Below are positions 1-7,821 of a stretch of DNA of 33,802 nt, piece by piece. Numbering within the stretch: position 1 is the first letter of the stretch; each line of letters starts with the position of its first letter. A program made the translations under genes and the position numbers. The stretch is taken from contig JANYKT010000116.1 of assembly GCA_025358085.1 (NCBI GenBank), positions 1 through 33,802 of the forward strand, written 5' to 3'. The notes beneath the pieces were generated by a model. It had not been told where the DNA came from, did not search any database, and saw only the letters and a list, made by a program, of their open reading frames with translations. The stretch is from Deltaproteobacteria bacterium (GTDB taxonomy: Bacteria > Myxococcota > Myxococcia > Myxococcales > 40CM-4-68-19).

Positions 1-445
1 AGCAGTAGGACTGGACATCGAAGAGGCGCCCGCCCGGGGGCAGCGTTCCTGCGCAGCTCGGATAGACCGGGTAGCAGGCCGCTGGCGTGAGCACGACGCC
101 GGTCATCTTTTGGAACCCGCTCCAGTCGCCGCGCTCCTTCACTTTCGCGAGGAGCGCGGCCTGCTCGCGATCCTTGCCCTCGAAGCTGAAGACGGTCCCG
201 GCGAGGTGCGGGAACGATTCGAGGTACCCGCTCTGCTCGAAGTTCTGCCGTGGCAGCGCCGGGGGAAAGCGCCAGACCTCGGCGCGCTCGTCCTGGCCGG
301 CCTCGGTGACGAGCCGCTCGATGCCCGCGACGATCTCCTCGAACGCGCCGCTGCGGCCGTAGACGCCTGGCGCTTCGGACGGAAGCAGCAGGTGCGCCGC
401 CACGAGCTCATCGTGGAACGCCTTCTGGTTCTCCGTATCTCCCAC
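1..445 (-). CDS. Amino acid:[carrier protein] ligase (class II aaRS paralogue), N-terminal part
   Basis: The 148 residues visible match, from memory, the N-terminal domain of the Bradyrhizobium/Agrobacterium amino acid:[carrier protein] ligases. These are seryl-tRNA-synthetase-like enzymes that adenylate glycine or alanine and load it on the phosphopantetheine of a small carrier protein rather than on tRNA. Matching landmarks are RFPP (59-62), QSGYLESFPHLAG (71-83) and PAACYPVYP (121-129). Cys124 aligns with the zinc-ligand Cys of that family. The gene runs off the left edge just before motif 2, so most of the catalytic core is not seen. The start is GTG at 445, 9 nt after the TGA of the dehydrogenase gene, with a GAGGGGG ribosome site between them, so translation is probably coupled. 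The upstream carrier protein and dehydrogenase support the call. Substrate cannot be read from this fragment. Confidence 0.85.
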   Translation of the reverse strand, partial: MGDTENQKAFHDELVAAHLLLPSEAPGVYGRSGAFEEIVAGIERLVTEAGQDERAEVWRFPPALPRQNFEQSGYLESFPHLAGTVFSFEGKDREQAALLAKVKERGDWSGFQKMTGVVLTPAACYPVYPSCAGTLPPGGRLFDVQSYC

Positions 446-454
446 TGGTCCCCC

Positions 455-1639
455 TCAATCGTCCTTGTGGACGAGGAGAAGCGAAGCGTTGGTCTGGTGG
501 ATGCGGTCGTTGTTGATCATCAGCGTCGCCGAGTGGGCGTCGCGGAGCTGCCGGCCGAGCGAATATTTCCCTTCGTTTTTGTAGCCCGCAATCCCGCAGA
601 TCTGCAGCGCCTGCCCGACGATCTGCACGGCGAGCTGCGACGACGAGATTTTCAGGTTGTTCATCTTCAGGACGAAGCCCATGTCGGTGAGCGACTCGTT
701 GTCGCTGCCCTGCATGCGCTCGTCCGACTCCTCGGCCACGTCAAAGACGTTGTTGCGCATGAGCTGCAGCGTGCTCGTCACCTCGGCGAGACGGAGCCCC
801 GCGGGCGGCATGGTGCCCGGCTTCTGGCGCGCGGCGGCCCGCACGAAAGCGCGCGCGCGGGCCACGGCGTCGGTGGCGATGCCCAGCCACAGGCCCGACC
901 AGAGGACGTGCGAGAAGGGGACCTGCGTCTGCGGCGCAATCTCGGCGAACGGCGTCGGCAGCACCTGCTCGAGCGAGCCCTGCGCCTCGACGAGCGCGGG
1001 CGGGCTCCGCGTGCCCCGCATGCCGAGCGTGTCCCAGGTCCCGACGTTCGAGAGCCGGTACGTCTCCTTCGGCAGGAAGACCATGACCTGATCTCCCGGC
1101 GCGGAATTCGCAGCACGCCGCGCGGTCAGGAGCAGCGCGTCGGCTTCGGAGCCGTACGAGATCGTGGTTGCGTCCTTGCGGAGCTTGAACCCGGCACCGT
1201 CGGTCTCGACGTGGCAGATGCTGCTGCGCAGGTCGCCCGACGTCCCCACTTCGGAGGTAACGGAGGCGATGAGAAGCTGCTCGGACGCGAGCTTGCCCAG
1301 GTAGCGTTCGAACCAGGGCTGCGGCAGCCCGTGGCGCACGAGGCTCGCCACCTGGATCTGGTGCATGGCGTAGACCATCGCCGAGTTCGCGCACTGCTGG
1401 CCGAGCACGAGGCACTGGCGGACGAGATCGGTGATCGAGCAGCCGTCGCCCCCCAGCTCGCGTGGAACGTAGCTGCTCAGGAGCCGCTCGTTGCGCAAGG
1501 CTTCGATGGATTCCGACGGGAAGCGCGCTTCGCGATCGACCGACGCTGCGTGCTTGCCTGCCACCGCAGCGACCCGCTGTGCGCGGAGCAGCGGAGCGTC
1601 AGCGAGTGAGAGCCCGGTCTTTGCGATCGAATCGTTCAA
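455..1639 (-). CDS. Acyl-CoA dehydrogenase-family flavoprotein of the amino acid-carrier protein module
   Basis: About 394 aa, the full length of the acyl-CoA dehydrogenase family: N-terminal helical domain (to about 115), beta domain with SEVGTSGD (129-136) and LGMRGTRSP, then a C-terminal helical domain with QIVGQALQICGIAGY. FAD binding is expected from the family. The usual catalytic Glu motif near the C-terminus (YEGT in MCAD) is replaced by MINNDR (374-379), so either the base lies elsewhere or the chemistry differs. A TTG at 1639 has a GAGG ribosome site 5 nt upstream. A longer TTG start at 1672, overlapping the carrier-protein stop, has no good site and is less likely. Position between a carrier protein and its ligase suggests that the substrate is carrier-bound aminoacyl or acyl. 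That is inference. Confidence 0.8.
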   Translation of the reverse strand: MNDSIAKTGLSLADAPLLRAQRVAAVAGKHAASVDREARFPSESIEALRNERLLSSYVPRELGGDGCSITDLVRQCLVLGQQCANSAMVYAMHQIQVASLVRHGLPQPWFERYLGKLASEQLLIASVTSEVGTSGDLRSSICHVETDGAGFKLRKDATTISYGSEADALLLTARRAANSAPGDQVMVFLPKETYRLSNVGTWDTLGMRGTRSPPALVEAQGSLEQVLPTPFAEIAPQTQVPFSHVLWSGLWLGIATDAVARARAFVRAAARQKPGTMPPAGLRLAEVTSTLQLMRNNVFDVAEESDERMQGSDNESLTDMGFVLKMNNLKISSSQLAVQIVGQALQICGIAGYKNEGKYSLGRQLRDAHSATLMINNDRIHQTNASLLLVHKDD

Positions 1640-1668
1640 GGCAGCCTCGTTTCGGCGGTTGCTCGGAG

Positions 1669-1911
1669 TCAACGGCCTGCCGTCAGCTCTTCGATCGCTG
1701 CCCGGATCGAGCCGGCGCTGCTGAAGACGCGGGCGCGCAGCATGCGGTCGGGAAACTCGATGTCGAACTCGCCCTCGAGCGCCAGCATGACGTTGACGCT
1801 CGCGTGGGAGCTCATCCCGGCCCGGTACAGATCCGCGTCTTCGGCCAGACCGGAGGAGTCGACCGCAAGCCCTCCGTGCTCTTCAAGAATCTTCCTGATC
1901 CGATCGATCAC
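1669..1911 (-). CDS. Acyl/aminoacyl carrier protein
   Basis: An 80-aa four-helix carrier protein. The phosphopantetheine site lies in DLYRAGMSSHASVNVMLALE. It follows the Gly-Met/Leu-Ser/Thr-Ser-His pattern of carrier proteins that partner amino acid:carrier-protein ligases, rather than the usual Asp-Ser-Leu, and Ser35 (counted from the start chosen here) is the expected attachment residue. The start is GTG at 1911, preceded by AGGGGG at 7 nt spacing. An in-frame GTG at 1950 would add 13 poorly conserved residues. Its stop lies just upstream of the dehydrogenase start, and the ligase follows, giving carrier - flavoenzyme - ligase in one transcript. It is divergent from the glycosyltransferase at 1995; about 80 bp between them must hold both promoters, but I see no clear -35/-10 pair. 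Confidence 0.87.
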   Translation of the reverse strand: MIDRIRKILEEHGGLAVDSSGLAEDADLYRAGMSSHASVNVMLALEGEFDIEFPDRMLRARVFSSAGSIRAAIEELTAGR

Positions 1912-1994
1912 AACGCTGCCCCCTGAGTTTCTGGACGCTGTTTCTACCACGCCGAAACTTGTGCGAGCCAGATCAGTTAAACTCCAGACCGCAC

Positions 1995-3068
1995 GTGCGC
2001 ACGCTCATCCTCGCAGCGGGACGTTTCGGGTCCCCACTCCAGCAGGAGATAGCCGCTGGCCGGGAACCCCGGCTGGATGTTTTCGAGCTGCGCGACGTGC
2101 TGGGCGCCGACGTCCTGGACCATGACAGCGTAGATGCGTCGCCGCTCGGCTCGGTGCGCGCGCTGCGCCGGACCGCCGGAGTCTCCGTTGCCCTGGCCTG
2201 GCTGGGCGCCCTCTCCGCGCCGCGCTACGACGCCGTCCTCACCACGGGCGAAGAGTTGGGCATTCCGTTGGCCGCGCTGCTCCTCGGCCGCCGCAAGCGC
2301 CCGGCGCATACGATGATCGCGCACACGCTCACGCCGTGGAAGAAGCAGATCTTCTTCCACGGACTGCGGGTGCAGTCGCGCATCGACCGCATCCTCTGCT
2401 ACGCGAGCAGCGAGGAGCGCCACATCGTCGAGCGGCTGGGTGTTCCCCGGCACAAGGTCGTCCGCATCAATTACCAGGCCGACGAACGCTTCTTCCGGCC
2501 GATGCCCGAGGTCCCCGTCGAGCTGGATCTGATCTGCAGCGCCGGGCAGCTTCTGCGCGACTACGACTGCCTGATCGCGGCGACGCGCGACCTGCCGGTG
2601 CGCGTGCACATCGCGGCCGGGAGCCCGTGGATCTCCCGCGAGCTCGGCCCCAGCGCAGCGCTGCCGCCCGGCGTCGACTGGAGGCGGTACAACCGGTACG
2701 ATCTGCGAGACCTGTATGCCCGGTCCGCGATCGCCGTCGTGCCAATCCTGCAGAACGATTACCAGACCGGCATTTCGACCATCCTCGAGATGATGGCGAT
2801 GGGGAAGTGCGTGATCGCGACGCGGACGCGCGGGCAGACGGACACGATCATCGACGGGGTCAACGGGGTCTATGTGCCGCCGGGCGACCCGCAGGCCCTG
2901 CGCGCTGCGATCGAGCGGCTGCGCGGGGATCCGGAGCAGGCGCGGCGCATCGGAGAGGAGGCGCGGCGGTTCATCGAACGCGAGGCGGGGCTGGGTGTAT
3001 TCGTCGAGCGGATCGTTGATACGATGCAACGCGCGCACCGCGATCTGTCGGGAGAAGAGGCGCAATGA
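1995..3068 (+). CDS. GT4-family glycosyltransferase
   Basis: 357 aa in the GT-B fold. The N-terminal half begins with a Rossmann strand followed by AAGRFG. The C-terminal nucleotide-sugar domain has the GT4 pattern: TGISTILEMMAMGKCVIATR, with the conserved Glu of the E-x7-E region, and then TIIDGVNGVYVPPGDPQAL. It probably transfers a sugar from a nucleotide donor on the cytoplasmic side; donor and acceptor are unknown. GTG at 1995 places the start at the first Rossmann strand. An in-frame TTG at 1959 would add 12 residues, and neither has a clear ribosome site. The stop overlaps the ATG of the next gene (ATGA), so the two are translationally coupled. The neighbouring polysaccharide genes make glycan assembly the likely role. 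Confidence 0.87.
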   Translation: MRTLILAAGRFGSPLQQEIAAGREPRLDVFELRDVLGADVLDHDSVDASPLGSVRALRRTAGVSVALAWLGALSAPRYDAVLTTGEELGIPLAALLLGRRKRPAHTMIAHTLTPWKKQIFFHGLRVQSRIDRILCYASSEERHIVERLGVPRHKVVRINYQADERFFRPMPEVPVELDLICSAGQLLRDYDCLIAATRDLPVRVHIAAGSPWISRELGPSAALPPGVDWRRYNRYDLRDLYARSAIAVVPILQNDYQTGISTILEMMAMGKCVIATRTRGQTDTIIDGVNGVYVPPGDPQALRAAIERLRGDPEQARRIGEEARRFIEREAGLGVFVERIVDTMQRAHRDLSGEEAQ

Positions 3069-4165
3069 GCCGCGTGGCTTCGTTATTGACGTTGGCGGCT
3101 ATCTCCACTGCTGCGGCCTGCGGCGAGCCTCGTGTTGCAGGCCCTGGGGAAGTCGGCGGCGGGCTGGATGCGGGCCCGTGGGAAAACGTCACTTCCAATC
3201 TCGCGGGCGAGCAGTCCGAGTGCGGCAACCTGTCCTGGCTGTCGGCGCGGCCCGATCGCGACGAGCTCATCGCGGGTATCGCGCGCCACGGGCTCTGGTC
3301 GCTGCCGCCGGGAAGCTCCGCCTGGGCTCAACTGGGAACGGGCGCCGGCTCGGCCTCGATCGTCAATCGACCCACCCAGGTCATCTACGACCCGTCGAAC
3401 GCCGGCACGTTCTGGGAGGCGGGAATCTATAATTCCTTTGGCATCTACCGGACCACCGACGACGGCAGGACGTTCACCCAACTCGGGTTGGGTAGCGGCA
3501 GCGGAGGCGTCAATTGCTGTGACGAGGTCAGCATCGACCTGACCGATCCTGGGCGCCGTACCATGCTGGCCGGCAGTCACGAGAACAGCGGGCACTTGTT
3601 CCGTTCGCTGGACGCCGGGGCCAGCTGGGTCGACCTCGGCGCAAATCTTCCGGCCGGCAACGGCTACGCGAGCTTCCCTCTCGTTTTGTCCGCCAGGGTC
3701 TTTCTGCTCGGCACCTGGACCTCACCCGGCGCAGGCATTTTCCGATCGACCGATGGCGGGGCCAGCTGGACGAGAGTTTCGTCCGTTGCAGTCCGATCGC
3801 ACCCTCTCGTCGCCTCGGACGGGTCACTGTTCTGGGTCGCCGATGCGAATGCGGGGGTCACCCGCAGCACTGACCAGGGAGCGACCTGGAGTCAGGCTGC
3901 GGTGGCCGGCCGTTTGCTGACCACCACGGCAGGGATCGCAGAGCTCCCGGACGGCAGGTTGGCCGGACCGGGCGTCGATGGTCATGTCCTCGTGTCCGGG
4001 GATCACGGCCAGACCTGGCAACCCATCAAGACCTTGTTGCCCATTCAGCCGACGGGGTTGCTCTACTCGCAGCGACAAAAGGCGTTCTACGCGTGGTACT
4101 GGACCTGCAACCTGAACGGCGATCCGGTGCCGGCCGATGCGATCCAGAGGCTTGCTTTCCCTTGA
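3065..4165 (+). CDS. Asp-box (BNR) beta-propeller lipoprotein
   Basis: 366 aa. The signal peptide ends in a lipobox, STAAAC, with Cys19 as the lipidated residue, followed by a flexible stretch with GGLDAGP. The mature part carries repeated Asp-box motifs: TTDDGRTF, SLDAGASW, STDGGASW, STDQGATW and SGDHGQTW. These are the hairpin turns of sialidase/Vps10/photosystem-stability-type propellers. No sialidase catalytic Arg triad or Tyr-Glu pair can be assigned, so a binding or scaffold role is as likely as hydrolysis. The ATG overlaps the stop of the upstream glycosyltransferase. This coupling to a cytoplasmic sugar transferase suggests that the propeller acts on or binds the glycan product at the cell surface, which is inference. 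Confidence 0.8.
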   Translation: MSRVASLLTLAAISTAAACGEPRVAGPGEVGGGLDAGPWENVTSNLAGEQSECGNLSWLSARPDRDELIAGIARHGLWSLPPGSSAWAQLGTGAGSASIVNRPTQVIYDPSNAGTFWEAGIYNSFGIYRTTDDGRTFTQLGLGSGSGGVNCCDEVSIDLTDPGRRTMLAGSHENSGHLFRSLDAGASWVDLGANLPAGNGYASFPLVLSARVFLLGTWTSPGAGIFRSTDGGASWTRVSSVAVRSHPLVASDGSLFWVADANAGVTRSTDQGATWSQAAVAGRLLTTTAGIAELPDGRLAGPGVDGHVLVSGDHGQTWQPIKTLLPIQPTGLLYSQRQKAFYAWYWTCNLNGDPVPADAIQRLAFP

Positions 4166-4220
4166 TTCGCGCCCGGCAACCGACGGCTAAATTTGTTCTG
4201 CCAGGTGGGTCAAGATGAAT

Positions 4221-4255
4221 GGCGTGGCGCCCGACGCGCCGAGCCGGACCACGCC
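4221..4255 (+). promoter_or_regulatory. Inverted repeat in the leader of the SGNH lipoprotein gene
   Basis: GGCGTGG (4221-4227) is repeated as its exact reverse complement CCACGCC (4249-4255) with a GC-rich 21-nt loop. It lies 38 nt upstream of the ATG at 4294 in a 128-bp gap. There is no U-tract, so it is a weak candidate for a terminator of the upstream pair or for a leader structure. At this base composition it may be chance. Confidence 0.22.
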
Positions 4256-4293
4256 GGGCGGCCGGTAACACGTTTGAGAAGGGGGAATGCACA

Positions 4294-5421
4294 ATGCCTC
4301 GTATCCTGATCGTTTCGCTCGCCTTCGCGACGCTTGTGGCGTGCGGATCTTCCTCGAGCGGCCGGGAATTGCCGGATGGCGGTCCGCCCGATTCGGGCAC
4401 GCTGCCCTCTCTCCAGGTTTCGCCGATGCCCCTCTTGAGCTTCGGAGTTCCCGCCTTTTCCTCGAGCGATCAGAACTCCTCGACGGGCGCTTCCAGGGCC
4501 AACGGTACCGATCCTGCGCAAGCCTGGGTTTCAGCGTCGATGCCGGCCTCCCTCGCTTACGATCTGTCGGGCGTCCCCGCCGACCGCCGGCAGAAAGTCC
4601 TCGCTGCCTGGTACGCGCTCCATGTGCCGGACTACATTCCAGCGAACGGGCTTCAGCCGGGTGAATCTGCTCCGATCGATTACACGCTCGAGGTCAACGC
4701 TGCACCGGGGGGAGGGAGCCCTCCGGCCAGCGGCTGGAGCCAGGTCGCCTCGGTGACCGGAAACGCGCGGAGCGGCGCCATGCTCCCCTTCATGATGAGC
4801 GGAGCGAACTGGCTGCGGATGAGCTTCACGCGCAGCAGCGATACGAATTTCGTCGGCGTGAACCTCGATCTCTATTCCACCGCTGGCGGTGCAGGCGACA
4901 CCTGGATGTTCCTGGGAGACTCGATCACGCACATCTCGATGCCTCGCGCGTTCAGCGATCTCCCCTCACTTGTTCACGCGCTCAAGCCCGACCACTGGCC
5001 CGCTGTAATCGAGGCGGCCATCGGCGGAACGCGCACGGTGGACGCGGTGAGCGCGTTCGACAACACCCTGCGCGATTTTCCCGGAAACTTCGTCGTCCTC
5101 GCCTATGGCACCAACGATGATCCTGCCAACTTCCAGCTGGAAACCCTGGTGCAGAAGGTCATCGCCTTGGGCAAGACCCCGGTGGTCCCACACATGCCGT
5201 GGAGCGATCGCGCGGACATCCAGGCCAAGGGGCCGACCATGAATGGAATCATCGACGGCCTCTACGTTAAATATCCGCAGATCCTGCGCGGGCCGGACCT
5301 GTGGACGTTCTTCAAGGAGAACCCCAGCTACATCCCCTCCGGGGACATTCATCCGAACGACGCGGGCCGCGAAGCGCTGCGGCACCAGTGGGCGTCCTTG
5401 ATGGCCAGTGCCTACAAGTGA
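4294..5421 (+). CDS. SGNH/GDSL-hydrolase lipoprotein (probable carbohydrate esterase)
   Basis: 375 aa. The signal peptide has a lipobox, LVAC, with Cys17 lipidated, then a Ser-rich stretch and an LPDGGPPDSG linker. Residues of about 40-195 look like a beta-sandwich accessory domain. The C-terminal half shows the SGNH blocks: GDSIT (nucleophile Ser210), GG (244-245), GTND (272-275) and DIHPND (Asp351, His353). The family removes acetyl or other ester groups from glycans. The start at 4294 is chosen because the signal peptide begins there and GAAGGGGG lies just upstream; longer in-frame extensions are Arg-rich and unlikely. It ends 1 bp from the convergent acyltransferase-3 gene, an acyl adder and a probable acyl remover side by side. 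Confidence 0.85.
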   Translation: MPRILIVSLAFATLVACGSSSSGRELPDGGPPDSGTLPSLQVSPMPLLSFGVPAFSSSDQNSSTGASRANGTDPAQAWVSASMPASLAYDLSGVPADRRQKVLAAWYALHVPDYIPANGLQPGESAPIDYTLEVNAAPGGGSPPASGWSQVASVTGNARSGAMLPFMMSGANWLRMSFTRSSDTNFVGVNLDLYSTAGGAGDTWMFLGDSITHISMPRAFSDLPSLVHALKPDHWPAVIEAAIGGTRTVDAVSAFDNTLRDFPGNFVVLAYGTNDDPANFQLETLVQKVIALGKTPVVPHMPWSDRADIQAKGPTMNGIIDGLYVKYPQILRGPDLWTFFKENPSYIPSGDIHPNDAGREALRHQWASLMASAYK

Positions 5422-5422
5422 A

Positions 5423-6676
5423 TCAGGCTGCGGCGGCCGCTGGAACTGGTGGCGGTTGCGCCTGGCCTAGCCGCCTTCGCAATCGCGCGGCGGGCACTTC
5501 GATGAAGCGCTGGAGGATCTCCGCGAGCGCAATGGCGACGAGAAGCCCGATGGCGCCGCGCGCGGGAGGGAAGAGATGCGGGGCGCGCTGCTCGAGCACG
5601 TAGAGCACGACGTGATGAACGAGATAGAGGGAATAGCTCCGGACCCCGATGCGCCGGGGAAGCGGCCGGTTCAACCAGCGGAACGGCCACCAGCCCGGAT
5701 CGCGCATGGCGACGATGAAGATTGGGGTCAGCGCTACCCCTTGCATCGTGTAGCGGATCGTTTCCCTGAACCAATCGGCGCGATAGAGGAACGAGACGGC
5801 CAGCAGGACGACACCGGCAGGCAGCAACACGCGACGCAGCAGGCGCGACGCCGGGCCGGGCCGGTCGAGCATCGGATTGGCGCCCAGAGCGAGCGCGCAC
5901 CCGAACAGGATGGAATCGACGCGCGTGTCGGAAGCGAGGTACGTTCGATCGCTGTCCGCGTGCAGGATCAGCACGAGCGCGAGGCGCCAGAGGCAGACCG
6001 CCAGGGTGAGGACCAGCAGCACCAACGCCTGCGAGCGCTCGCGCTGTGGAAGTCGTCGTTGAAGTAAGATGAAGAGCGCGGGGAACAGCAGGTAAAAATG
6101 CTCCTCGACGGCGAGAGACCAGTAGACGGCCGTTCCCGGAGGCTGGCCGCTCGCCCCGTGAAAGACGTTCCAGTAATTGGAGAAATGAAAGACCAGGGCG
6201 AACATCGGGCGCGCCTGCAGCGTCCCGCGCAACAGGCCGCAGGCCACCAGCAGCGCGCTTGCGGCCAGGACTGTATAGAACGGTGGGAAGATGCGAAGGA
6301 CGCGCCGCAGATAGAAGTCGCCGAGACGAACCGTGCCGCTCGCGGCCTGTTCCATCCGCAACAAGGTCGTGATCAGGAACCCGCTCAGGAAGAAAAACAC
6401 GGTGACGCCGAAGCCGCCGGGGATGAACCCGCCGTAGCCTGCGTGGGCAACGAAGACGATCAGGAACGAGACCGCCCGGATCCCGTCGAGGCTGGGGATG
6501 TGAAATCCGCCCCGTGGAGCGGAAGCTGCCGGGGCTGGATGCGATTGCGACAGAGAATCCTCGGGTCTGGCGATCCGGGCAGTATCGCCAGCGGGCCACG
6601 GCGAAGGCAATGCGTTTAGCGAGTTCGCGCAGCCGTACTGCAAAGGTCTTCGAGCGCGCGCGTACAGGCCTCCCAT
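5423..6676 (-). CDS. Acyltransferase-3 family membrane O-acyltransferase (OafA-like)
   Basis: 417 aa with about ten hydrophobic segments. The family hallmark IPSLDGIRAVSFLIVFVAH sits at the start of the first helix, with the catalytic His at its end, followed by FFLSGFLIT and FYLRRVLRIFPPFY. The middle loop has YWSLAVEEHFYLLFP, which is also typical. Such proteins move acetyl or similar groups across the inner membrane onto periplasmic glycans or lipids. The ATG at 6676 overlaps the end of the upstream GT4 gene by 61 bp and has GGAGG 10 nt upstream. The conserved part begins only near residue 56, so a start nearer 6610 (TTG) cannot be excluded. It is the last gene of the twelve-gene minus-strand run. 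Confidence 0.9.
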   Translation of the reverse strand: MGGLYARARRPLQYGCANSLNALPSPWPAGDTARIARPEDSLSQSHPAPAASAPRGGFHIPSLDGIRAVSFLIVFVAHAGYGGFIPGGFGVTVFFFLSGFLITTLLRMEQAASGTVRLGDFYLRRVLRIFPPFYTVLAASALLVACGLLRGTLQARPMFALVFHFSNYWNVFHGASGQPPGTAVYWSLAVEEHFYLLFPALFILLQRRLPQRERSQALVLLVLTLAVCLWRLALVLILHADSDRTYLASDTRVDSILFGCALALGANPMLDRPGPASRLLRRVLLPAGVVLLAVSFLYRADWFRETIRYTMQGVALTPIFIVAMRDPGWWPFRWLNRPLPRRIGVRSYSLYLVHHVVLYVLEQRAPHLFPPARGAIGLLVAIALAEILQRFIEVPAARLRRRLGQAQPPPVPAAAAA

Positions 6677-7821
6677 CCGTACGCCGCCTCCACACGCTTC
6701 CTCGCTCGAAGTCCGAGGGCCGCCGCCTCGGCGGGCTGGCTCAGGAGCCGGACCACCGCCTGTGCGAAGTCTGCCGGAGCGTCGGCGATCAGCAGGTCCC
6801 GCTCGGTCGTCACGTCGAGCCCTTCTGCGCCGATGCTGGTGGCGACCACAGGCCGTGCAAGCGCCATGGCCTCGATGACCTTGAGCCGTGTCCCTCCGCC
6901 GATCCGGAGCGGCGCGATCGCCACCGCGGCACGACCCACCTCCGCCACCACGTCGGGCACGAAGCCCGCGATGGTCACGCCGGGAGGCGCGGCGATGTCG
7001 GGGGGCGGCGGCGGTCCCACGACGCGAAGGCGCGCCGTGGGCCGGGCGGCCAGGACGCGCGGCCAGATCTCGCCGAGGAAGAAGCGCAGGGCGTCCGTGT
7101 TGGGAAAGTAATTGTGCGCGCCGAAGAAGACTACGGTGTCCGGGTCGGGGGGGGCGGTGGGCGGCGCGAACTCCTCGAGATCGACGCCGTTCGGCACCAC
7201 CGCACAGAGCTTCCCGGGAACCTCGGCGTGGACCAGGGATTGGTCGCGGGACGAGGTGACGGAGACGCCGGCCGCTCCGCGCCAGGCCGCGACCTCCTCG
7301 CGCTTCAGCTTGCGCCAGTTTGCTTCGGCAAAAATCCGTCTCACGCCGTCCGCGCTGTTCGCGACGCGCCGCTGCAGGTCGAACTCGATGTTGTGCTCAT
7401 CGAGCACCACCGGGGGCAAAATCTCCCGCGGAACGCCGCGCAGGTTGGACGTCATCTGCACGAACTCGACCAGCAGCACGTCCCAGCGTTGCGCCGCGAG
7501 CTTCTCTCGGAGCTTTCCGACGAGCGGCTCGCTGCGATGCGAGATCAGATCCCAGCTGCGCGGGCGGAGCAGGGTGCCCAACTGGGCGAGGCGCTTGCGC
7601 CCTCCGACGAGCCCGAAAGGCGGCTGCGGAAAGACGCTGACGTCCGGACACCAGGCGCGGGTCGCCGCGGTCCACGCGCCAAGGTCGTCGAGCGGGTTGT
7701 GCAGCGCCAAAAGCGACAGCTCATGATCGCGCGCGAGCTGTTTCAGGATGCCCTGCAGTCGCCGCTGTCCGCCAAAGGTCGGCGGGCTCGGCAGATAAGG
7801 GACCAGCGCCAGGATTTTCAT
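6616..7821 (-). CDS. GT4-family glycosyltransferase
   Basis: 401 aa. The N-terminus has VPYLPSPPTFGGQRR, the glycine-rich acceptor-side loop typical of GT4 enzymes. The donor domain has FFGAHNYFPNTDALRFF, then AIAPLRIGGGTRLKVIEAMA and ARPVVATSIGAEGLDV, the conserved C-terminal GT4 block. This version resembles sugar transferases found in exopolysaccharide clusters. The ATG at 7821 overlaps the GH44 stop (ATGA). A longer reading frame exists upstream but is Pro/Arg-rich and lies inside the GH44 gene. Sugar donor is unknown. With the GT2 in the same operon and the GT4 at 1995, three transferases are visible; a first-step phosphosugar transferase is not. Confidence 0.9.
   Translation of the reverse strand: MKILALVPYLPSPPTFGGQRRLQGILKQLARDHELSLLALHNPLDDLGAWTAATRAWCPDVSVFPQPPFGLVGGRKRLAQLGTLLRPRSWDLISHRSEPLVGKLREKLAAQRWDVLLVEFVQMTSNLRGVPREILPPVVLDEHNIEFDLQRRVANSADGVRRIFAEANWRKLKREEVAAWRGAAGVSVTSSRDQSLVHAEVPGKLCAVVPNGVDLEEFAPPTAPPDPDTVVFFGAHNYFPNTDALRFFLGEIWPRVLAARPTARLRVVGPPPPPDIAAPPGVTIAGFVPDVVAEVGRAAVAIAPLRIGGGTRLKVIEAMALARPVVATSIGAEGLDVTTERDLLIADAPADFAQAVVRLLSQPAEAAALGLRARKRVEAAYGWEACTRALEDLCSTAARTR

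Noticed and set aside
110-1609. Long plus-strand open frame of 499 codons over the ligase and dehydrogenase genes
   Set aside because: It lies antisense to two recognisable proteins, is Arg/Glu/Ala-rich with no domain, and is a normal by-product of GC-rich DNA.
1977-3065. 362-codon minus-strand frame over the GT4 gene
   Set aside because: Antisense shadow; the plus strand has the canonical GT4 block.
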